Shown piece after piece: positions 10,001 through 18,802 of a stretch of 41,582 nucleotides of DNA. The DNA lies in contig CADADP010000018.1 of NCBI GenBank assembly GCA_902786725.1, positions 1 to 41,582 of the forward strand, in the 5' to 3' direction. The stretch comes from an uncultured Bacteroidales bacterium. GTDB taxonomy: Bacteria; Bacteroidota; Bacteroidia; Bacteroidales; Muribaculaceae. The notes under the pieces are model-generated. The model worked only from the letters and a program-made list of their open reading frames with translations, was not told the origin of the DNA and did no database searches. Numbering within the stretch: the stretch's first letter is position 1; each line of letters starts with the position of its first letter. Both the position numbers and the translations under genes were made by a program.

Positions 10001-10260
10001 TAAGAGAACACAAGGGTAGCGCCCTTGGGAGCATTGATAGAGTACCGTCCGTCGAGATCCGTAACGGTTCCGCGGTTGGTACCCTTAACCTTTACGGATA
10101 CGCCTATCATAGGCTCTCCGGTAGCGTCCTTAACAACGCCGGTTACTTTTTCACCGTTGGTCTGCGCCACTGCACTGAATCCGCTGTCGGTATGCGAAAA
10201 ACCAACAGGTGACCCGAACGCAAAAATAAGCGCTGCCAACAATACACATTGTTTTTTCAT
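7099..10260 (-). CDS. SusC/RagA-family TonB-linked outer-membrane transporter
   Basis: 1053 residues. A Sec signal peptide (about 1-32) is followed by a carboxypeptidase-regulatory-like beta-sandwich (about 37-105, VTGVVKDATGEPMIGVSVKV). Next come the TonB plug (about 125-265; QPLYVVDGMPM, then IESMTVLKGAAAAALYGS, the SusC signature) and a large beta-barrel ending in an aromatic residue (SFGLSVTF). It imports a ligand across the outer membrane using TonB energy, with the SusD partner encoded next. The usual VVVGYGTQ sequence before the plug is replaced by VVITAEFGVKR, a variant often paired with SusD-like_2 proteins. No canonical TAnnTTTG promoter is seen upstream; the shared control region contains repeated operator-like motifs. 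Confidence 0.95.
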   Translation of the reverse strand: MKKQCVLLAALIFAFGSPVGFSHTDSGFSAVAQTNGEKVTGVVKDATGEPMIGVSVKVKGTNRGTVTDLDGRYSINAPKGATLVFSYVGYDAMELPAAQASNVMFGENKSNQLDEVVITAEFGVKRIARAVGSSAQNVKATDITESGRTDFISALQGRVSGMNVISSGGAPGASTAVVLRSATSLSGNNQPLYVVDGMPMNNTSFDPSKGLAVADDVSGLATRYMDYASRGNDFNPEDIESMTVLKGAAAAALYGSDASNGAIIITTKKGRNGRAKVSYSNQLSWSKAYGWPKIQSTYTNGAYGATNYYYTNHYGGLYDGSIPYYDNAKAILQTGFMHKHNISVEAGNEKMSIRGSASFFSQDGVIKTTNLKRTNFSLAGRAELTKWLRFEGSMQYVNQKNDKVARGANGPLARAYRWPNVDDMSNYLAEDGRHMRYPNYYTDGDLLNPLFGMYKNLNHDETDRFISAFSLNFTPIEHVYVRAQFGFDVSTSTYENGTHPYYRTYNLTSNDANNSGAYSIVKYNNSDPTMNILAGYNNVFCNEKFSFGVQVGYHQYEKGVTSLASYGSNFQVLEDMYSINNCTPSTVVSKKRSTKRRLQAISGQVEFGYNNMAFLTARFRNDWSSTLPVNNRSFFYPAVEASWVVTELQGLKNLNWLNYLKVRGAIAQVGKDAAPLSINPELEPTGLTGGGFKYGYTGPNPNLKPEMTTSYEVGLEARLWNNRINADFTWFKTHNENQIVENFRMSYGTGFVLNTLNVGTFDTWGWEAHVDVDAVKTRDLTWNIGVNLSHTSSKMTDLPEAVTEYYNPYTWNYGNVRTGTAVGYPITTFSALAVERNDAGQILINPTTGLPIIGSEWKVIGDREPKLRFGITTALRYKNWRLTAMFQGRMHATVYNATMREMMARGFSQQSVDLRINNGSYVFNGVLKDGWENTATPHQNTIAVNWAHYGGTALYNADHESWVQNKINYLRCQEIRLAYIVPDAWLQKVTRGVIQNASIYVSGNDLFTITNYTGIDVAGNTMSAAAGGTGGEGYDYWSLPSPRTYSFGLSVTF

Positions 10261-10955
10261 ACGCTAATGTTTTGTGATTAAGTAGTTTTTAATTAGTTAA
10301 GTAGTTAATAAAAAGAAAGTTATGTTTTCAGTTCTATAGCCAAGATCAGTCTCTTATCTGTCTCTTAAGCGACCTGATGGTCACTTATCGGTATTATAAG
10401 CGACCATCTAAATCATTAAAGTGTATGCAAATGTTAAATGGGCTGAATGGCGGTGAAATCACTGTTTTCTCACAGTGAATCGGGCGTTTTTGACGACGAA
10501 AAGTAGCGGCGGATATAAAAAATAATTTTTTTTTTGTATTTTCTTGCTTGAAATCTAAAAAAGTGTTTACTTTGGGGGTCAATAAGAAATTATTTGAGCG
10601 GGCGAGAGGTCGCTTAAGAGACAGATAAGCGACCAAAATTTTAGGAAATGTGAACCCTTTTTTAATATTTTTTTTGAAGTTTCGCATATTTATATTAATT
10701 TTGAAGCGAAAACCATAAGTGGCTTAACCAATATTCAACAAAAGTGGTCACTTATCGGTATTATTAGAGACCTTCGGATTTAAAAGTATGAGACCTATAA
10801 ACGCCAAGAAAGCAAGAGATTATTACTGACGCACGTTTGCTCCACGGCCAGCGTAAGGACGTGAAGACAACAAAATTCACAACCCTGAAAACAAAACAAT
10901 TCATTAATAACAATTTATAATTCACTTAATTGTATAACCAACTAAAAAATCGCGT
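10261..10955. promoter_or_regulatory. Divergent susC control region with about ten GTCNCTTAW motifs
   Basis: This 695-base AT-rich region lies between the two divergent susC genes and has no convincing gene. A 10-base motif of the form GGTCRCTTAT or close variants occurs in three clusters. Cluster A: plus strand at 10348-10357, 10359-10368 and 10379-10388; minus strand at 10365-10374 and 10396-10405. Cluster B: plus 10608-10617; minus 10614-10623 and 10625-10634. Cluster C: plus 10746-10755; minus 10763-10772. Cluster A (10348-10374) and cluster B (10608-10634) form a 27-bp inverted repeat with two mismatches. Clusters A and C share the same paired arrangement (motif, CGGTATT, inverted motif). 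This looks like a set of operators for one dimeric regulator acting on both loci. The promoters themselves are not recognisable. Confidence 0.6.
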
Positions 10956-13900
10956 ATGAAGAAAAGGTTAGCTCTTTTTGGAGCACTAATTCTGAGTTGT
11001 GGCGCATGGGGCATGCTTATCAACGCTGCACCTGCACCGCAAGTGGTGGAGTCGCAAGGCAACACTAAGATTGTTAGAGGTACGATTGTCGATGAAAACG
11101 GCGAGCCCGTTATCGGCGCCAGTATCTCTGAGATTGGTACCATCCGTGGCACGGCTACCGATGTCAACGGAGCCTTCTCGTTGAAAGTTGGCAACAAAGC
11201 CAAGTTACAAATCACTTCTGTGGGTTACAAGACTGTGACCGTGGCCGCTAACGACGGGCTGAAAGTTGTCCTCGCCGAGGATAAGGCCCTGCTCGACGAA
11301 GTGGTGGTTGTGGGTTACGGTACACAGCGCAAGGCCAACCTGACCGGTGCCGTGAGCAATGTGGACGTTTCCAAGGTTCTTGAGTCCAAGAGCGAGTTCG
11401 ACGTGGGTAAAGCCCTGCAGGGAACAGTTCCGGGCCTCACCATCCTTAACAACAGCGGTGACATCAACGGTGATGCCTCGATCGTGATTCGTGGTATCGG
11501 TACGCTGTCGAACAACGGCACTTCCACTCCACTCTATGTGGTGGACGGTGTGCCCACCGACAACCTGTCGTACCTCAACACTAACGACATCGAGACAATC
11601 TCTGTTCTTAAGGATGCGGCTTCCACTTCGATCTACGGTACTCGCGCCGCCTTCGGTGTGGTTCTTATCACCACCAAGACAGCCAAGACTAAGGACAACG
11701 TGAAGATTTCTTACAAGAACAACTTCGCATGGAGCCAGGCAACCACTCTGCCCAACTATCCCAACGTGCCCACTCAGGTGCAAGGCCTTATCGACGTTAA
11801 CTCGCGTATGGGTCTGGCCAGTGAGCTCTTTGGTATGTATATGGACAGCGAGGAATTCCAGCGCGGAATGAACAACTGGGTAGCCAAGCACGGCAACACC
11901 AAGGCCGGTTATCGCGAGATGATTTATGGCGATGACTACGACGAGAATGGCTACTATGCCGACTGGGACGTGCGCAACATCATGTTCAACAAGGCAGCCC
12001 CGTCGATGAGTCACAACATCGACGTTCAGGGCAACTCGGGCAGGACCAACTACTACATCTCGTTCGGTTACAACCGCAAGCAGGGTCTGCTCAATTTTGA
12101 GCCCGACAAGGTGAAGCGCTACAACGCCACCGTGAACGTGTCCACTCAGGCTACCGACTGGTTGCTCCTCGGTGCTCGCGTTTCTTACAACGACCGCACC
12201 TACACCGCTCCTCACAACCGTCAGGAGTATAACAAGGCCGGCTACCAGTACCTGTGGCGCTGGGGTTCGTTCTTTGGCCCCTACGGCTACTTCGTGAACC
12301 CCGAAGACGGCAAGGAATATGACGCCCGCACAATCATCGGCTATCGCAAGCAGGCAGGTGAAACCAAGCGCAAGATGAACAACCTGCGCCTCACCGGCTT
12401 CTTGAAGATTGACCTCTCGCACGGCTTGACGTTCAACGCCGACTACACATTCATCCGCAGAAACACCAATTACAAGGGTGTGGGTCTGCCCGCAACGGTT
12501 TATAACACTTGGGGTCTGGCTCCGAAGGGCCCGTCGGTGATGTCAACCACCACCTACATCGAGACCGACCGCAGCAACTATCAGAACCACGTGTTTAACG
12601 GATACTTTGAGTTCAACAAGGCGTTCAAGAACGCACACAACCTCAAGGTTCTGCTCGGTGCTAACGTTGACAAGTCAGAATACGAGTATCTCTACTACGA
12701 GCGTCACGACCTGCAAGACCTGAAGATGCCTGAGCTGGCTCTGACCAACAGCGACTACAGCTACTCGCACAATCACACTCATCAGGGTTCGGCCGGTTTC
12801 TTCGGACGTATCAACTATGACTACAAGGGCATCTACCTGATTGAGCTCAACGGACGTTACGACGGCTCGAGCAAGTTCCCCTCAAAAGACCAGTGGGCAT
12901 TCTTCCCCTCGGCATCTATCGGATACCGCATCAGCGAGGAAGCATTCTTTGAGCCTCTGAAGAGAAGCATCAGCAATGCCAAGATTCGCGCTTCTTACGG
13001 TTCAATCGGCAACCAGGAAATCGGCGCCAACATGTTCCTCGAGACTATGGCCAAGAAGACCAACGCCGTATATTGGATGGGCACAGGCGCTTCGCGCTAC
13101 GACTACTTTGACGCTCCCAAGCTGGTGTCGAAGTCGCTCACATGGGAGACTATCCGCACCACCAACATCGGTATTGACCTCGGTTTCCTCAACGGCGAGC
13201 TGAACGTTTCGTTCGACTGGTTCCGCCGCGACACCAAGAACATGCTTGCCCCGGGCAAGGCTATGCCGAGCGTGCTGGGTGCATCCGCAGCCTTCGAGAA
13301 CGCCGGTTCTCTGCGCACCAACGGTTGGGAAATCGCCATCGACTGGCGTCACCGCTTCGGCCAGGTTAACGTTTACGCTACCGCCATGCTGAGCGACTAC
13401 AAGACCAAGGTTACCGCATGGGACAGCAACAACATGATTAATGAGAACTACACCGGTAAGAACTACGGTGAAATCTGGGGCTTCGAGACCGACCGCTACT
13501 TCACCTTCGACGACTTTAACGGCGACGGCACTTACAAGGACGGCGTTGCAAGCCAGAAGGCTCTGGAGAGCGGAACGTTTGTGTATGGCCCGGGCGACAT
13601 CAAGTTCAAGGACCTCAACGGCGACGGCAAGATCGACTGGGGTGACGGTACTCCCGAAAACCACGGCGACCTTAAGGTTATCGGCAACACCACTCCGCGC
13701 TTCCAGTACTCGCTCCGCTTGGGCGCCAACTGGAAGGGACTGGACATCGACATGTTCCTGCAGGGTGTGGGCAAGCGCAGCGTGTGGACGCAGTCGGCAT
13801 TCGTAATGCCTATGATGCGTGGCGCCGACGCTCTCTACGCCAACCAGACCAGCTACATCACCGAGGCTGACTACGCCGCAGGTCGCATCGACCAGAGCGC

Positions 13901-14261
13901 CGACTTCCCGCGCATGTGGGCAGGTGGCGCAGGCCGCGGACGCGCATCGAGCTCGATTCTGGATCTCGGTACATTCAACTTCTATCCTCAGAGCAAGTAT
14001 CTTGTGAACATGGCATACCTCAGAATGAAGAACATCACTGTGGGTTACACCATTCCGCAGTACCTTACTCGCAAGGCCTACATTGACCGTATCCGCATCT
14101 ACGCTTCGTTCGACAACCTGTTCGACTTCGTTAACCACAACCACGGAACCGGTATCGACCCGGAAATCAACACCGGTAGCGGTAGCTTCGGCAACGGAGT
14201 TTGGGGACGTATCGACCCGATGATGCGCACTTACTCATTTGGTATCCAAATTGATATCTAA
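10956..14261 (+). CDS. SusC/RagA-family TonB-linked outer-membrane transporter
   Basis: 1101 residues. After the signal peptide comes a carboxypeptidase-regulatory-like domain (about 46-110, VRGTIVDENGEPVIGASISE). It is followed by the canonical VVVVGYGTQRKANLTGAV linker and the plug domain (PLYVVDGVPTDN; IETISVLKDAASTSIYGTRA, the SusC signature). The long TonB-dependent barrel ends in TYSFGIQIDI. Together with the SusD at 14335 it forms a two-gene outer-membrane uptake locus. It is divergent from, and clearly different in sequence to, the other susC (7099-10260), so the two loci probably take up different ligands while sharing regulation through the region between them. Confidence 0.95.
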   Translation: MKKRLALFGALILSCGAWGMLINAAPAPQVVESQGNTKIVRGTIVDENGEPVIGASISEIGTIRGTATDVNGAFSLKVGNKAKLQITSVGYKTVTVAANDGLKVVLAEDKALLDEVVVVGYGTQRKANLTGAVSNVDVSKVLESKSEFDVGKALQGTVPGLTILNNSGDINGDASIVIRGIGTLSNNGTSTPLYVVDGVPTDNLSYLNTNDIETISVLKDAASTSIYGTRAAFGVVLITTKTAKTKDNVKISYKNNFAWSQATTLPNYPNVPTQVQGLIDVNSRMGLASELFGMYMDSEEFQRGMNNWVAKHGNTKAGYREMIYGDDYDENGYYADWDVRNIMFNKAAPSMSHNIDVQGNSGRTNYYISFGYNRKQGLLNFEPDKVKRYNATVNVSTQATDWLLLGARVSYNDRTYTAPHNRQEYNKAGYQYLWRWGSFFGPYGYFVNPEDGKEYDARTIIGYRKQAGETKRKMNNLRLTGFLKIDLSHGLTFNADYTFIRRNTNYKGVGLPATVYNTWGLAPKGPSVMSTTTYIETDRSNYQNHVFNGYFEFNKAFKNAHNLKVLLGANVDKSEYEYLYYERHDLQDLKMPELALTNSDYSYSHNHTHQGSAGFFGRINYDYKGIYLIELNGRYDGSSKFPSKDQWAFFPSASIGYRISEEAFFEPLKRSISNAKIRASYGSIGNQEIGANMFLETMAKKTNAVYWMGTGASRYDYFDAPKLVSKSLTWETIRTTNIGIDLGFLNGELNVSFDWFRRDTKNMLAPGKAMPSVLGASAAFENAGSLRTNGWEIAIDWRHRFGQVNVYATAMLSDYKTKVTAWDSNNMINENYTGKNYGEIWGFETDRYFTFDDFNGDGTYKDGVASQKALESGTFVYGPGDIKFKDLNGDGKIDWGDGTPENHGDLKVIGNTTPRFQYSLRLGANWKGLDIDMFLQGVGKRSVWTQSAFVMPMMRGADALYANQTSYITEADYAAGRIDQSADFPRMWAGGAGRGRASSSILDLGTFNFYPQSKYLVNMAYLRMKNITVGYTIPQYLTRKAYIDRIRIYASFDNLFDFVNHNHGTGIDPEINTGSGSFGNGVWGRIDPMMRTYSFGIQIDI

Positions 14262-14334
14262 TTCGGTGTCAAGATTCTATACGATAAGATAAGAGGATTA
14301 GTTATTTATAACACTTAAAGATAACGAAACGAAT

Positions 14335-16041
14335 ATGAAAAAGTTTTTATTATTTTTCGCAGCAGGACTTCTGCTCACTTCGTGCTCCGATCTGCTCGAT
14401 ACCGAACCATACGATCAATTCACGAAGTCGAACTACTTCACTAACGAGACCAACGTTCAGCTTTTCGCGAACTACTTCTATAACACTTTCACCGGCTACG
14501 GCTCTGAGACCGGCGACTTCTACTTCAACTATCTCTGCGACGACCAGGGAACTACCGGTATCCAGCCGTGGACATTCACCGCTGCTCCGGGTACGGCCGC
14601 CGCATGGAATAGCCCATACGTTGAAATCCGCCGCGCCAACACGCTGATTCACGCCGTGCCGGGCATCTCCGACATGAGCGAGAACACTCAGAAGAACTGG
14701 GTGGGCATCGGCCGACTCTACCGCGCATGGCAGCACTACAAACTGGTGCGCGCCTACGGCGACTGCTACTGGGTGGACAAGGAGCTCGACTCTTCTGACG
14801 AGGACATCCTCTACGGAAAACGCCAGCCGCGCAACGACGTGATGGACAAGGTGCTCGAGGACCTCAACTACGCTTGCGACAACATCACAGCCAACGAGAA
14901 CTCGCGCGTGGCTTTCAACAAGTATGTAGCCCTCTCGATGAAGGCCGAAATCTGCTTGTACGAAGGCTGCTACAACAAGTATGTGGCAAACAACAGCTCA
15001 CGCGCCAACACTTACCTCACCGAGGCTAAGAACGCTTGCAACGCCATTATGACTTCGGGCAAATTCGCGCTCAACGACAGCTACAAGGCCAACTTCGACT
15101 CTGAGAACCTGGCCGGCAACCCCGAGATGATTCTTTACAAGCACTATGTGTATGGCTCAATGAGTCACAAGACCATCTCCTACACATGCGGTTCCACTCA
15201 GGTTCACGGCATGTCGAAAGACGCCTTCGACAAGTATCTGTTCAAGGACGGCAAGCCTCTGGCTCTGACTTCGCTTGACAAGAGCGACAAGGGCGTTATT
15301 ATCAACGTTGACGACAAATCGGGCCTGGGCGCAGCTAACCACATCGACATCAGCGCCGTTCTGGCCAACCGCGACCCGCGCCTCTCGGCTCAGGTTGACA
15401 ACATCCTGCAATTCCCGGGCTGTGGCTACGCTCGCTTCGGTGGCGCTCAGTCCACATCGTCAACCGGCTACGGCGTGTTGCTGTTCGACAACGAGAAGTT
15501 TGCCAGCGACAACGCTCTGCGTCAGGTCAACGCCAACTGGACCGATGCCCCCATCTTCTGGTACGCTCAGACTCTGCTTAACTATGCCGAGGCTTGCGCC
15601 GAGCTTGGTAGCATCACTCAGGCCGACCTGGACAAGTCTATCAACAAACTGCGCGACCGCGTGGGTATGCCCCACCTCACCACCTCGCCCGCTGCCGACC
15701 CGGCCAACAATATGGGCGTGAGTCCGCTTCTGTGGGAGCTGCGCCGCGAGCGCCGCGTGGAGCTGATGTACTGCGTCAACGACCGCTACTATTCGCTCCT
15801 GCGCTGGAACAAGCTTGAGTTGCTCGACACCAAGAAGTATCCCGACCAGTGTCGTGGCGCTTACGTGGGCAGCTTCGGCGCCGACGTGAAACTCACCGAC
15901 ATCGATGTGGATGCCGATGGCTACATCAACTGCAAGAACAAGGGTGCCGACCGCGTGTGGGACACCAAGTACAACCTGTTCCCCATCCCCAACGACCAGT
16001 TCCAGCTGAACAAGGAAATCGGTCAGAACCCGGGTTGGTAA
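14335..16041 (+). CDS. SusD/RagB-family nutrient-binding lipoprotein
   Basis: 568 residues with a lipoprotein signal (TSC, lipidated Cys17) followed by SDLLDTEPYDQFT, the usual SusD N-terminus. The central TPR-like helices include YRAWQHYKLVRAYGDCYWVDKEL (split here: YRAWQHYKLV and RAYGDCYWV, about residues 130-155). The C-terminal family block ELRRERRVELMYCVNDRYY is near 470. It is the surface ligand-binding partner of the SusC encoded 73 bases upstream. The locus ends at the strong terminator at 16095-16129. Ligand unknown; no degradative enzymes are encoded nearby. Confidence 0.93.
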   Translation: MKKFLLFFAAGLLLTSCSDLLDTEPYDQFTKSNYFTNETNVQLFANYFYNTFTGYGSETGDFYFNYLCDDQGTTGIQPWTFTAAPGTAAAWNSPYVEIRRANTLIHAVPGISDMSENTQKNWVGIGRLYRAWQHYKLVRAYGDCYWVDKELDSSDEDILYGKRQPRNDVMDKVLEDLNYACDNITANENSRVAFNKYVALSMKAEICLYEGCYNKYVANNSSRANTYLTEAKNACNAIMTSGKFALNDSYKANFDSENLAGNPEMILYKHYVYGSMSHKTISYTCGSTQVHGMSKDAFDKYLFKDGKPLALTSLDKSDKGVIINVDDKSGLGAANHIDISAVLANRDPRLSAQVDNILQFPGCGYARFGGAQSTSSTGYGVLLFDNEKFASDNALRQVNANWTDAPIFWYAQTLLNYAEACAELGSITQADLDKSINKLRDRVGMPHLTTSPAADPANNMGVSPLLWELRRERRVELMYCVNDRYYSLLRWNKLELLDTKKYPDQCRGAYVGSFGADVKLTDIDVDADGYINCKNKGADRVWDTKYNLFPIPNDQFQLNKEIGQNPGW

Positions 16042-16094
16042 TCGCTTGAAATGCGTTTCCGCTCCGCGAGGCTGAGCCTCACGGGCACTGTGAT

Positions 16095-16129
16095 AAAAGC
16101 CTGCGACCTGCGAGTCGCAGGCTTTTTTT
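16095..16129 (+). terminator. Rho-independent terminator after susD
   Basis: AAAGCCTGCGAC pairs perfectly with GTCGCAGGCTTT across a 6-base loop and is followed by a T-run. It lies 53 bases past the susD stop. Confidence 0.85.
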
Positions 16130-16218
16130 GCGCCGATTGGCCACGGCGATTGTTGTGGCATGTGGGAATAATTGATTAACTTTGTCACCGCGACACAAAA
16201 CAGACGCGTTAATTCGTT

Positions 16219-17229
16219 ATGGCAAAAAAGATACTTATAACAGGCGCAGGAGGCTTTATAGGCGGCTACCTCGTGGAAGAGGCCCTCAAGCACGACTTTG
16301 AGACGTGGGCCGCGGTGCGCGCCACCACCAGCAGGGTTTTTCTCACCGACGAGCGTATTCACTTCATAGAACTGGACTTCACCGACGAGGATGCCCTGCG
16401 GCAGACTCTGTCCACGCATGTGGCCGAACACGGCCGCTGGGACTACGTGGTGCACAACCTGGGGGCCACCAAGGCCACAAATTACGCCGACTTCGACCGC
16501 ATCAACTATGGCTACATGCGTAAGCTGACCGACGTGTTGCGTCAAATCCAAGCCGTCCCCGACGTGTTCCTGCTCATGAGCAGCCTGAGCGTGATGGGCC
16601 CCGGCGATGAGGTGGATTACAAGCCTTTCATGCCCGGCGACATTCCCAATCCCAACACTCGCTACGGTACATCCAAGCTCAAAGCCGAGACCTACCTCAG
16701 CACACAATCGGGTATGCCCTACACCATCTTCCGCTGCACCGGCGTGTATGGCCCCCATGAACGCGACTACTACCTGATGATGAAGTGCATAAAGCGCGGA
16801 TTCGACTTCAGCGTGGGCTTCAAGCGCCAGATGCTCACGTTTATCTACGTCAAGGACCTGGCCCGCGCCGTAATGAACTCGCTGGAAGTGGGCCCCATGC
16901 GCAAAGCATACTACATCAGCGAGAACCGCAGCTACACACAGAAGGAGTTCCGCGCCATCGTGGCCCGCGAGCTGGGCAAAAGGCTGGTGCTGCCCGTCAT
17001 CTGCCCCCTGTGGCTGGTGAGGATTGTTTGCTCGGTGGCCGAGTGGTGGGGTAAAGTCACTCTGAAGCCAAGCACGCTCAACCCCGACAAGTTCAACATC
17101 TTGCGCCAACGCAACTGGCGCTGCGACGTGCACGAGGCGCAACGCGACTTCGGCTTCGAGGCTCGCTACTCGCTGGAGCAAGGTGTGCGCGAGGCCATAG
17201 AGTGGTATCGCCAAGCCGGCTGGCTCTGA
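16219..17229 (+). CDS. NAD-dependent epimerase/dehydratase family protein
   Basis: 336 residues, extended short-chain dehydrogenase fold. The N-terminal NAD(P)-binding motif is GAGGFIGG (residues 8-15). The catalytic Ser lies in the LMSSLSVMGPG region and the YxxxK pair in RYGTSKLKAE. The product is related to nucleotide-sugar epimerases and to 3-beta-hydroxysteroid/dihydroflavonol-type reductases; I cannot assign the substrate. A hydrophobic segment near residue 260 (PVICPLWLVRIVCSV) could lie on the membrane, as in the steroid-dehydrogenase-like subgroup. It is a single gene with TAACTTTG (-7-like) at 16177-16184, preceded by a terminator and followed by a 195-base gap. Confidence 0.85.
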   Translation: MAKKILITGAGGFIGGYLVEEALKHDFETWAAVRATTSRVFLTDERIHFIELDFTDEDALRQTLSTHVAEHGRWDYVVHNLGATKATNYADFDRINYGYMRKLTDVLRQIQAVPDVFLLMSSLSVMGPGDEVDYKPFMPGDIPNPNTRYGTSKLKAETYLSTQSGMPYTIFRCTGVYGPHERDYYLMMKCIKRGFDFSVGFKRQMLTFIYVKDLARAVMNSLEVGPMRKAYYISENRSYTQKEFRAIVARELGKRLVLPVICPLWLVRIVCSVAEWWGKVTLKPSTLNPDKFNILRQRNWRCDVHEAQRDFGFEARYSLEQGVREAIEWYRQAGWL

Positions 17230-17424
17230 CGGCACGCCACTTAACGGAGTGAGAGATGTATTCGCGTGAAAACATTCCCCTTGGGAAAAAGTGGGGCGTA
17301 AATATGGAGAAAGCGGAAAAAATGTTGTATATTTGCTTCTTGTGGGGCTGAGAGGCCGTCGCCAGAGGGGGGCCGTGCCCACGCTGACTTTAATATGAAA
17401 TTATAAAAAATAAAAAAACTGACT

Positions 17425-18078
17425 ATGATAAAAAGAATTGTTACCCTACTGATTGTAGCGGCTCTGTGTGTTGCCGCTCCCGGGCCGATGGATGCGGCTA
17501 AGAAACAGAAAGCAAAGGCTAAAGTGGCTTTAACCAAGCAAAACTCCCAAAAGGCAAAGTCCAAGTCTAAGCCAGTGACCGCTGAAAGCAAAAAGAAGGA
17601 TTTTATCGTTATCAGCAAGAAAGACCTGAATCTGCGTGTGTATTCGCCGCAGGGAGGCGACACTGTGCTGCTGGCGCAGTTCCCCGTGTGCCTGAGCAAG
17701 AACAAGGGCAACAAGCAGCGCGTGGGCGATATGAAGACGCCGGAGTCACCGGCAGGGAAGCCGTTCAAGATTACAAATATTCAGGACGCGAGCACGTGGA
17801 AACACGACTTTAAGGATGGCCGTGGCAATATCCTGGCCTATGGGCACTGGTTCCTGCGACTACTCACGCCGGGCCATTCGGGTATAGGCATCCACGGCAG
17901 CACCAACAACGAGAACAGTGTGCCCGGTCGGGCCAGTGAGGGCTGCATCAGGCTGCTCGATAAGGATATAATCACGCTAAAGGAGAAGTATGCTTACGTG
18001 GGTATGCCGGTGATAATCAAGGGCGAGAACGATGGCCTGCTCGGTTGGGAGACTCGAGCCGTGACTGCTAAGAAGTAG
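17425..18078 (+). CDS. Secreted L,D-transpeptidase (YkuD family)
   Basis: 217 residues. An N-terminal Sec signal (about 1-24) is followed by a Lys/Ala-rich linker (25-58) and a YkuD domain (about 60-203). The catalytic motif HX13SXGC is present: His157 (IHGST), Ser171 and the nucleophile Cys174 in SEGCIRLL. Such enzymes make 3-3 cross-links in peptidoglycan or attach proteins to it, acting in the periplasm. A TATATTTG (-7) lies at 17328-17335, giving a leader of about 85 bases. It is probably cotranscribed with the SH3b protein 62 bases downstream, another envelope protein, which fits a cell-wall role. Confidence 0.88.
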   Translation: MIKRIVTLLIVAALCVAAPGPMDAAKKQKAKAKVALTKQNSQKAKSKSKPVTAESKKKDFIVISKKDLNLRVYSPQGGDTVLLAQFPVCLSKNKGNKQRVGDMKTPESPAGKPFKITNIQDASTWKHDFKDGRGNILAYGHWFLRLLTPGHSGIGIHGSTNNENSVPGRASEGCIRLLDKDIITLKEKYAYVGMPVIIKGENDGLLGWETRAVTAKK

Positions 18079-18140
18079 CGTGACCAAATTCGCAAAAAAG
18101 AAGAAATATTAACCAAACCCATAAACTAATATTGAGAATT

Positions 18141-18701
18141 ATGAAAAAATTATTTTTGATTGCAGTGGCAATGTTACTGGGCCTGGTGGCAACTGCCGCC
18201 GACTATGTGGAAGTGACCGGAACCAACGTGCGTCTGCGCACGCAACCGTCGCTTCAGGGTGCTATCTACAAGGATGCCAATAACAATCCCATCTACCCCA
18301 AGAAGGGAGCGGTGCTGGAGTGCTACGGCGACTTCGGCGATTTCTACAAAGTTAAGTTCAAGGGGACCGAACTGTATATCAGCAAGCAGTTCTCTCGCCC
18401 GGCTACAGGCAAGAAGGCTACGGTTGCCACTAAGGGCACCGCGCAGCAAGCCAAGAATGTGACCGCTCCGGCCGCTAAGGTTGCCGCTCCGGCCGCGGTG
18501 ATTGTCACTGGTACCGATGTGCGTCTGCGCTCGGGCGCATCGCTCAAGAGCCCCGCCTTGCAGGATGCCAACGGCAAGAACCTGCACCCGATTAAGGGGC
18601 AAAAGCTGAAATGCGTGGGTCAGCAAGGCGACTTCTACAAGGTGGTCTTCGGTGGCCTCACGGCCTATATCAGCAAGAAGTTTGCCGTGCCCGCCGAGTA
18701 A
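18141..18701 (+). CDS. Secreted protein with two bacterial SH3 domains
   Basis: 186 residues from the ATG at 18141. The open frame can be extended to a TTG at 18132, but the ATG directly precedes a clean signal peptide (MKKLFLIAVAMLLG, cleaved near AADY). Two SH3b domains follow, about residues 20-90 and 120-186, joined by an Ala/Lys-rich linker. They are clear internal duplicates: each has VTGT(N/D)VRLR, a DAN.. segment, GDFYKV and YISK.F. SH3b domains usually bind peptidoglycan or other envelope polymers. No catalytic domain is present. It follows the L,D-transpeptidase gene closely, so a shared role in the cell envelope is likely. Confidence 0.85.
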   Translation: MKKLFLIAVAMLLGLVATAADYVEVTGTNVRLRTQPSLQGAIYKDANNNPIYPKKGAVLECYGDFGDFYKVKFKGTELYISKQFSRPATGKKATVATKGTAQQAKNVTAPAAKVAAPAAVIVTGTDVRLRSGASLKSPALQDANGKNLHPIKGQKLKCVGQQGDFYKVVFGGLTAYISKKFAVPAE

Positions 18702-18733
18702 CCGGCAGCGTGTGACGCGAGCATAAACCTAAA

Positions 18734-18765
18734 GAGAGCGCGAGTCTAATCAGACTCGCGCTCTC
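18734..18765. terminator. Bidirectional hairpin between convergent genes
   Basis: A perfect 14-bp stem (GAGAGCGCGAGTCT with its complement, loop AATC) lies between the SH3b gene and mscL, which converge here. No long T-run is present on either side. Confidence 0.65.
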
Positions 18766-18802
18766 ATAGTTCGGTTAGGTTAATTCCGTTGGCCGGTAGT
18801 GA

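Noticed and set aside
10394-10687. 97-codon minus-strand frame in the susC control region
   Set aside because: Lies in AT-rich intergenic DNA across operator cluster B, with lysine- and phenylalanine-rich low-information sequence and no homology pattern.
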